Assembly (NCBI GenBank): GCA_023390175.1
Contig: JAEWDK010000006.1
Coordinates: 461,429 to 525,428, forward strand
Direction: 5' to 3'
Source of the DNA: Bacillota bacterium
GTDB taxonomy: Bacteria > Bacillota > Clostridia > Oscillospirales > Acutalibacteraceae
Length of the DNA stretch: 64,000 bases
Shown: one piece after another, positions 59,472-64,000 of the stretch
Numbering within the stretch: the first letter of the stretch is position 1
Layout: every line of letters starts with the position of its first letter
Program-made: the position numbers and the translations under genes
Notes under the pieces: model-generated
The model's input: the letters and a program-made list of their open reading frames with translations, nothing else
What the model was told of the DNA's origin: nothing
Database searches by the model: none

Positions 59472-59552
59472 AAGACAGATATAATAAATATTATTCATAT
59501 GGATTTTGCTATGCTATAATAATACACGGAAAAGGGACAATATTACAAGGGA

Positions 59553-61298
59553 ATGATTGAAAAAATGTTAAAACTCTCGCGCTATTTAAAACAATACAGA
59601 GTACAGGTGATTGTCGGGCCAATCTTCAAGCTAATTGAAGCTATTTTTGAACTGATTGTTCCTGTCATCACGGCTCAAATGATTGATAACGGAGTAAGAA
59701 AAGGAAATATTCCGTATATTTGGCATATGGGCGGAATCATGCTGCTGCTTGGCGTTACCGGCCTGTGCAGTGCGCTCATCTGCCAAAAGCTCGCCTCAAT
59801 CGCCTCACAGGGGTTTGGCACTGTGCTTCGCAGTGAGCTGTACAAGCATATCAATACGTTTTCCCATTCTGAAATAGACCGGTTCGGCACACCGTCGCTT
59901 ATTACACGGATCACCAATGACGTCAACCAGCTTCAGTTTGCTGTCGCCATGCTCATCCGCCTTGTGATTCGCGCGCCTTTTCTGGCAATCGGCGCGATTG
60001 TTATGGCCATGATCATCGATTTAAAGCTGGCGGTTGTCTTTTTAATCGCAACGCCGCTGATTGCATTTGTACTTTACTGGATCATGGGGCGCTCCGTTCC
60101 TTATTTTCGGGTCATGCAGAAGAAGCTGGATAAAATTTCGCTGGTTTCACGCGAAGGACTAAGCGGCGTACGCGTAATCCGCGCTTTTTCAAAGCAGAAC
60201 AGCGAACAGCAGCGCTTTGACGCGGCAGCCGACGAGCAAACCGGCACTGCAATCAAGGTGGGCAAGCTTTCTGCGCTTTTAAACCCGCTGACATACACAA
60301 TCATGAACTTCGCCGTGATTGCAATCGTGTGGTTCGGCGGCTCGCGGGTCAGTTCCGGCGGCATGACGCAGGGTGAAGTGATTGCATTTGTAAACTATAT
60401 GACGCAAACGCTTTTGGCGCTGATTGTTGTGGCAAACCTTGTCGTAACATTTACAAAAGCCTCCGCTTCCGCGTCCAGGGTGAACGAAGTCCTTGAAACC
60501 GCGACCTCTGTCAGCGAAACAAACCAAGCGCCTGTTGCCCGGGTGGCAAACACGCCGAAAATTGAATTTGAACATGTCAGCTTTTCCTATGACGGTACGG
60601 ATAAATATGCGGTTCAGGACCTGAATGTCAAAATTCTGCCGGGTGAAACAGTCGGAATTATCGGCGGCACCGGCTCGGGGAAATCCACAATTGTGAATCT
60701 GATTCCCCGTTTTTACGACGTGACGGCGGGGAAAATTTTAATAGACGGCGTGGATGTGCGTGACTACTCTTTTGAAGAGCTGCGAAGTGAAATCGGCATG
60801 GTGCCGCAGGAAGCAACGCTTTTTTCCGGTACCGTCGAAAGTAACCTCCGCTGGGGAAAAGAAGACGCGGCGGCTGAGGAAATTGAGAAGGCTTTGAAAA
60901 TCGCGCAGGCTCACGAATTCGTTTCAGCCCTGCCCAATGGAATTGAAAGTCCGGTCAATCAGGGCGGGAAGAATTTTTCCGGCGGGCAGAAACAGCGGCT
61001 GACCATTGCGCGCGCGCTGGTCGGCAGCCCGCAGATTTTGATTTTGGACGACAGCGCGAGCGCGCTGGACTTTGCAACTGACGCTGCGCTGCGAAAATCC
61101 ATTCAAAGCAAAACAACCGGAATGACAGTATTGATGGTATCCCAGCGCGCCAGCACCATTCGCCGTGCGGATAAAATCATTGTGATGGACGACGGTGCGG
61201 TGGCGGGCATCGGTACGCATGAGCAGCTGATGGAACGCTGTGAACCGTATCAGGAAATTTGCCTGTCACAGCTCAGCAGGGACGAGGTGAACAAATAA
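59553..61298 (+). CDS. ABC exporter, half with degenerate ATP site
   Basis: The 581-residue protein has a six-helix transmembrane domain (1-320) and an ATPase with Walker A GGTGSGKST, signature FSGGQKQR and Walker B LILDDSASALD. Asp stands where the catalytic Glu is expected, and the H-loop His is Gln (VSQRAS). This is the non-catalytic half typical of TM287, BmrC and LmrC heterodimers. It starts at ATG 59553 or 59565. It probably exports a drug or lipid with the next gene. Confidence 0.92.
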   Translation: MIEKMLKLSRYLKQYRVQVIVGPIFKLIEAIFELIVPVITAQMIDNGVRKGNIPYIWHMGGIMLLLGVTGLCSALICQKLASIASQGFGTVLRSELYKHINTFSHSEIDRFGTPSLITRITNDVNQLQFAVAMLIRLVIRAPFLAIGAIVMAMIIDLKLAVVFLIATPLIAFVLYWIMGRSVPYFRVMQKKLDKISLVSREGLSGVRVIRAFSKQNSEQQRFDAAADEQTGTAIKVGKLSALLNPLTYTIMNFAVIAIVWFGGSRVSSGGMTQGEVIAFVNYMTQTLLALIVVANLVVTFTKASASASRVNEVLETATSVSETNQAPVARVANTPKIEFEHVSFSYDGTDKYAVQDLNVKILPGETVGIIGGTGSGKSTIVNLIPRFYDVTAGKILIDGVDVRDYSFEELRSEIGMVPQEATLFSGTVESNLRWGKEDAAAEEIEKALKIAQAHEFVSALPNGIESPVNQGGKNFSGGQKQRLTIARALVGSPQILILDDSASALDFATDAALRKSIQSKTTGMTVLMVSQRASTIRRADKIIVMDDGAVAGIGTHEQLMERCEPYQEICLSQLSRDEVNK

Positions 61299-63046
61299 TG
61301 AAAAAATCTGTAGTAAGCCGTTTGATGCGGTACGCAAAACCGTACACCGGGTTTTTAATCGGCGCCTTTGTCAGTGCTATTCTCAATATTTCGCTTACCC
61401 TTTACGGCCCTATTTTAATCGGTAAAGCAATTGACCATATCATCGGCAGGGGAAATGTGGATTACAAAGGAATGCTCCCGATTCTTGTCACACTTTTTTT
61501 CACCATTGTCGTCAGCGCGGTATTCCAGTGGACGATGGCCTACTGTACCAATAAAGTCACTTATCAAACCGTTCGCGACCTGCGTATTCAAACGTATCAA
61601 AAGATCAATAAACTGCCGCTGAAATACATTGACAGCCACGCGCACGGCGACCTCATCAGCCGTATTGTGAACGATGTCGATCAGGTTTCAGACGGCCTTT
61701 TGCAGGGGCTGACCCAGCTTTTCACAGGAATTGTCACGATTATCGGCACACTCATTTTCATGCTTACCATCAGCCCGGTCATCACGGTTGTGGTAGTGCT
61801 GGTGACTCCGCTTTCTCTTTTTGTCGCCGGGTTTATCGCAAGGCTTTCCCACCGGCAGTTCACGGAACAGCAGGCGACGCAGGGGGAACTCAGCGGTTAT
61901 GTGGAGGAACTGATCAGCGGGCAGAAAATTGTGAAGACTTTCCATTATGAAGGCCGGTCGGAAAAGCAGTTTGATGAAATCAACCGCAGGCTTTACAACT
62001 GCGGGGTAAAGGCGCAGTTTTATTCCTCCCTTTCAAACCCGAGTACCCGGTTTGTCAACGGCATTGTTTACACGTCCGTTGCGGTAATCGGTTCCATCTG
62101 CGCGGTAACCGGCCGCCCGGGCCCGCTGACCATCGGGCAGATATCCAGCTTTTTGGCTTACGCCAATCAATACACAAAGCCGTTTAACGAGGTCACGGCG
62201 GTTATCACACAGATTCAAACCGCGTTTGCCTCCGCACAGCGGCTGTTCAATATCCTTGACGAGGAAGAGGAAAAACCAGACGCGCCGGACGCGCTGGTGC
62301 TGCAAAACTGTGAAGGCAATGTAAATATAAATTCCCTTTATTTTTCCTATCGCCCGGAAGCGAAGCTGATCCGGAATATGAACGTTTCCGCGCGCAAAGG
62401 GGACCGTATTGCCATTGTCGGCCCGACCGGCTGCGGCAAAACAACGATCATTAACCTTCTGATGCGTTTTTATGATGCAGACAGCGGCACCATTCAGATT
62501 GACGGAAATAACGTGATGAATGTGACCCGAAGCAGCCTGCGTGCAATGTTTGGCATGGTGCTGCAGGATACGTGGCTGTTTTCCGGCACGGTGCGCGACA
62601 ATATTGCTTACGGCAGGGCGAATGCAACCGAGGAAGAGATCATAGCGGCGGCAAAATCGGCGCACGCGCATTCCTTTATTATGCGCCTGCCCAACGGTTA
62701 CGACAGCGTTATTTCGGAAGACGGCGGCAATATTTCGCAGGGTCAGCGGCAGCTGCTGTGCATTGCGCGTGTTATGCTGGTTGATCCGCCCATCCTGATT
62801 TTGGACGAAGCTACCAGCTCCATCGACACCCGCACTGAAATCCGCATTCAGAAGGCGTTCACGAAAATGATGGAGGGCCGCACCAGCTTTATTGTCGCTC
62901 ACCGTCTTTCCACTATCCGGGAAGCGGATTTGATTCTCGTTATGAATCAGGGCAGCATCATTGAGCAGGGCACACATGAGCAGCTTTTAGCAAAAAAAGG
63001 TTTTTATGCAAATCTGTACAACAGTCAGTTCGCCGCTGCCGAATAA
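61298..63046 (+). CDS. ABC exporter, catalytic half
   Basis: The 582-residue protein has a six-helix domain and an ATPase with Walker A GPTGCGKTT, Walker B LILDEATSSID with the catalytic Glu, H-loop VAHRLST and signature ISQGQRQ (LSGGQ altered). With the partner it forms a heterodimer with one consensus and one degenerate ATP site. The start overlaps the stop of the first half (TAATG), so they are co-translated. Confidence 0.94.
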   Translation: MKKSVVSRLMRYAKPYTGFLIGAFVSAILNISLTLYGPILIGKAIDHIIGRGNVDYKGMLPILVTLFFTIVVSAVFQWTMAYCTNKVTYQTVRDLRIQTYQKINKLPLKYIDSHAHGDLISRIVNDVDQVSDGLLQGLTQLFTGIVTIIGTLIFMLTISPVITVVVVLVTPLSLFVAGFIARLSHRQFTEQQATQGELSGYVEELISGQKIVKTFHYEGRSEKQFDEINRRLYNCGVKAQFYSSLSNPSTRFVNGIVYTSVAVIGSICAVTGRPGPLTIGQISSFLAYANQYTKPFNEVTAVITQIQTAFASAQRLFNILDEEEEKPDAPDALVLQNCEGNVNINSLYFSYRPEAKLIRNMNVSARKGDRIAIVGPTGCGKTTIINLLMRFYDADSGTIQIDGNNVMNVTRSSLRAMFGMVLQDTWLFSGTVRDNIAYGRANATEEEIIAAAKSAHAHSFIMRLPNGYDSVISEDGGNISQGQRQLLCIARVMLVDPPILILDEATSSIDTRTEIRIQKAFTKMMEGRTSFIVAHRLSTIREADLILVMNQGSIIEQGTHEQLLAKKGFYANLYNSQFAAAE

Positions 63047-63183
63047 GAAATCACAGAACAAATTTCCGTACGAATCCTGATTTTCCCCGTCGCCCAAAGC
63101 CGACAGGAACCGACTCAAGTATTGAATAACCTGTTCCTTCGTTGTATAATTAACTTATATTAATCAATATTTAGGAGGTTCGC

Positions 63184-64000
63184 ATGGAAAAAACAGAAAA
63201 GAAAAGATTGCAGATTCTGGCGTGCAAAGTCAGAATGGGAGCAATCGAAGGGGTTTATCATGCAAAATCAGGGCATCCGGGCGGGAGCCTTTCAGCGGCG
63301 GACCTGTTCGCTTACCTGTATTTTAAAGAGCTGAATGTGAATCCGGCAGCTCCGAAGGACGAAAACAGGGATCGTTTTGTGCTTTCCAAAGGCCATTGCG
63401 CCCCCGGCCTTTACGCCGCGCTGGCGCTGAAAGGCTATTTCCCATTGGATGAGCTGAAAAAGCTGCGCCATATCGGCGCAATGCTGCAGGGCCATCCGGA
63501 TATGAAGGGCACCCCGGGCATTGATATGAGCACAGGCTCGCTCGGCCAGGGTGTTTCTGCCGCCTGCGGCATGGCGATTGCCGCCAGGCTGGACAAAAAG
63601 GATTACCGTGTGTACTCCATGCTGGGCGACGGTGAAATCGAAGAGGGTCAGGTGTGGGAAGCCGCGATGTTTGCGGCGCACCACAAGCTTGACAACCTCT
63701 GCCTGATGGTGGACAACAACGGCCTGCAGATTGACGGCCCCGTAAGCGAGGTCGGCGGCCCCGAGCCGATTGATGAAAAATTCCGTTCGTTCGGTTTTGA
63801 TGTACAAATCATAAACGGCCATGATTTTGACGAAATAGAAGCAGCGTTTAATCATGCGAAAACCGTAAAGGGTAAGCCGAGCGTAATTATCGCAAAGACG
63901 GTAAAAGGCAAAGACGTATCATTCATGGAAAATAAAGTGAACTGGCATGGCGCCGCCCCAAATGCAGAGCAATACGCAGTTGCAATGCAGGACTTGAACA
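63184..64000 (+). CDS. Transketolase N-terminal subunit, 3' end cut by window
   Basis: The frame runs from ATG 63184 off the end; about 272 codons are seen. It has KSGHPGGSLSAADLFAYL, GHCAPGLYAA, and the TPP motif GDGEIEEGQVWEAAMFAAHHKLDNLCLMVDNNGLQ. Split transketolases, common in Clostridia, have a second subunit gene next, outside the window. GGAGG is before the ATG. It works in the pentose phosphate pathway. Confidence 0.95.
   Translation, partial: MEKTEKKRLQILACKVRMGAIEGVYHAKSGHPGGSLSAADLFAYLYFKELNVNPAAPKDENRDRFVLSKGHCAPGLYAALALKGYFPLDELKKLRHIGAMLQGHPDMKGTPGIDMSTGSLGQGVSAACGMAIAARLDKKDYRVYSMLGDGEIEEGQVWEAAMFAAHHKLDNLCLMVDNNGLQIDGPVSEVGGPEPIDEKFRSFGFDVQIINGHDFDEIEAAFNHAKTVKGKPSVIIAKTVKGKDVSFMENKVNWHGAAPNAEQYAVAMQDLN

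Noticed and set aside
1..64000. CRISPR array or rRNA operon
   Set aside because: No regularly spaced repeats of 23-40 bases and no rRNA signature sequences were seen on either strand.

Overview
The window looks like chromosomal DNA of a low-to-mid-GC, Gram-positive anaerobe of the class Clostridia, most likely an Oscillospiraceae (Ruminococcaceae) relative. This rests on the ssb start (MLNVAVLMGRLVAD), the DnaD/DnaC-like replication pair, a flavin reductase-rubredoxin fusion, the radical SAM/TIGR03915-type DNA repair pair, many strong SigA-type promoters and intrinsic terminators, GGAGG ribosome sites, and no sign of an outer membrane. The genus assignment is inference from family resemblance only.

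Layout. 1-2.5 kb (minus): ssb start, rpsF, galU and a zinc-ribbon membrane protein. 2.7-5.1 kb (plus): prfB and a secreted beta-propeller-like protein. 5.2-7.2 kb (minus): helicase loader and DnaD-type protein. 7.4-14.9 kb (plus): tRNA-Gly, typA, a DEDDh exonuclease, pgeF, a PflX-like radical SAM protein, hemolysin III, an alpha/beta hydrolase and a degenerate amidase. 14.9-18.7 kb (minus): a small Xre regulator with two related membrane proteins, then a CtpE-like P-type ATPase. 18.9-23 kb (plus): an O-antigen-ligase-like protein and an MgtA-type ATPase. 23.1-26.2 kb (minus): a DNA-repair pair and a LysM-CAP protein.

26.5-29.1 kb is the accessory region. A tRNA-Ala is followed by an A+T-rich segment carrying a GPP34-like protein and a mini-MerR regulator. 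The segment ends in a second copy of the tRNA 3' end, so it looks like a relict tRNA-integrated element with no recombinase left. Beyond it lie an Xre-membrane regulator, a TetR-controlled phytoene-desaturase-like oxidoreductase and a DUF11 protein.

32.6-37.6 kb (minus) holds redox and detoxification genes: a MarR-nitroreductase-monooxygenase-nitroreductase operon, oleate hydratase and a TetR regulator. 37.7-50.2 kb is an amino-acid/peptide cluster: PucR regulator, D-2-hydroxyacid dehydrogenase, AEC carrier, aminotransferase, TetR regulator with a clear operator at the aminotransferase promoter, a complete dipeptide ABC importer, and a D-aminopeptidase (M55). A plausible reading is peptide uptake, hydrolysis, transamination, reduction of the 2-oxoacid and export of the product. 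50.2-64 kb is mostly housekeeping: metallophosphoesterase, YbjQ, LysM-GH18 hydrolase, endonuclease III, TraX, glyA, rarA, flavin reductase-rubredoxin, a LysR regulator divergent from a heterodimeric ABC exporter, and the transketolase N-terminal subunit, which runs off the end.

The points most worth a second look are the relict island at tRNA-Ala, the operator palindromes at four regulator-linked promoters, the terminator-like hairpins in the leaders of the peptide transporter and mgtA, and the amidase that has lost expected zinc ligands.
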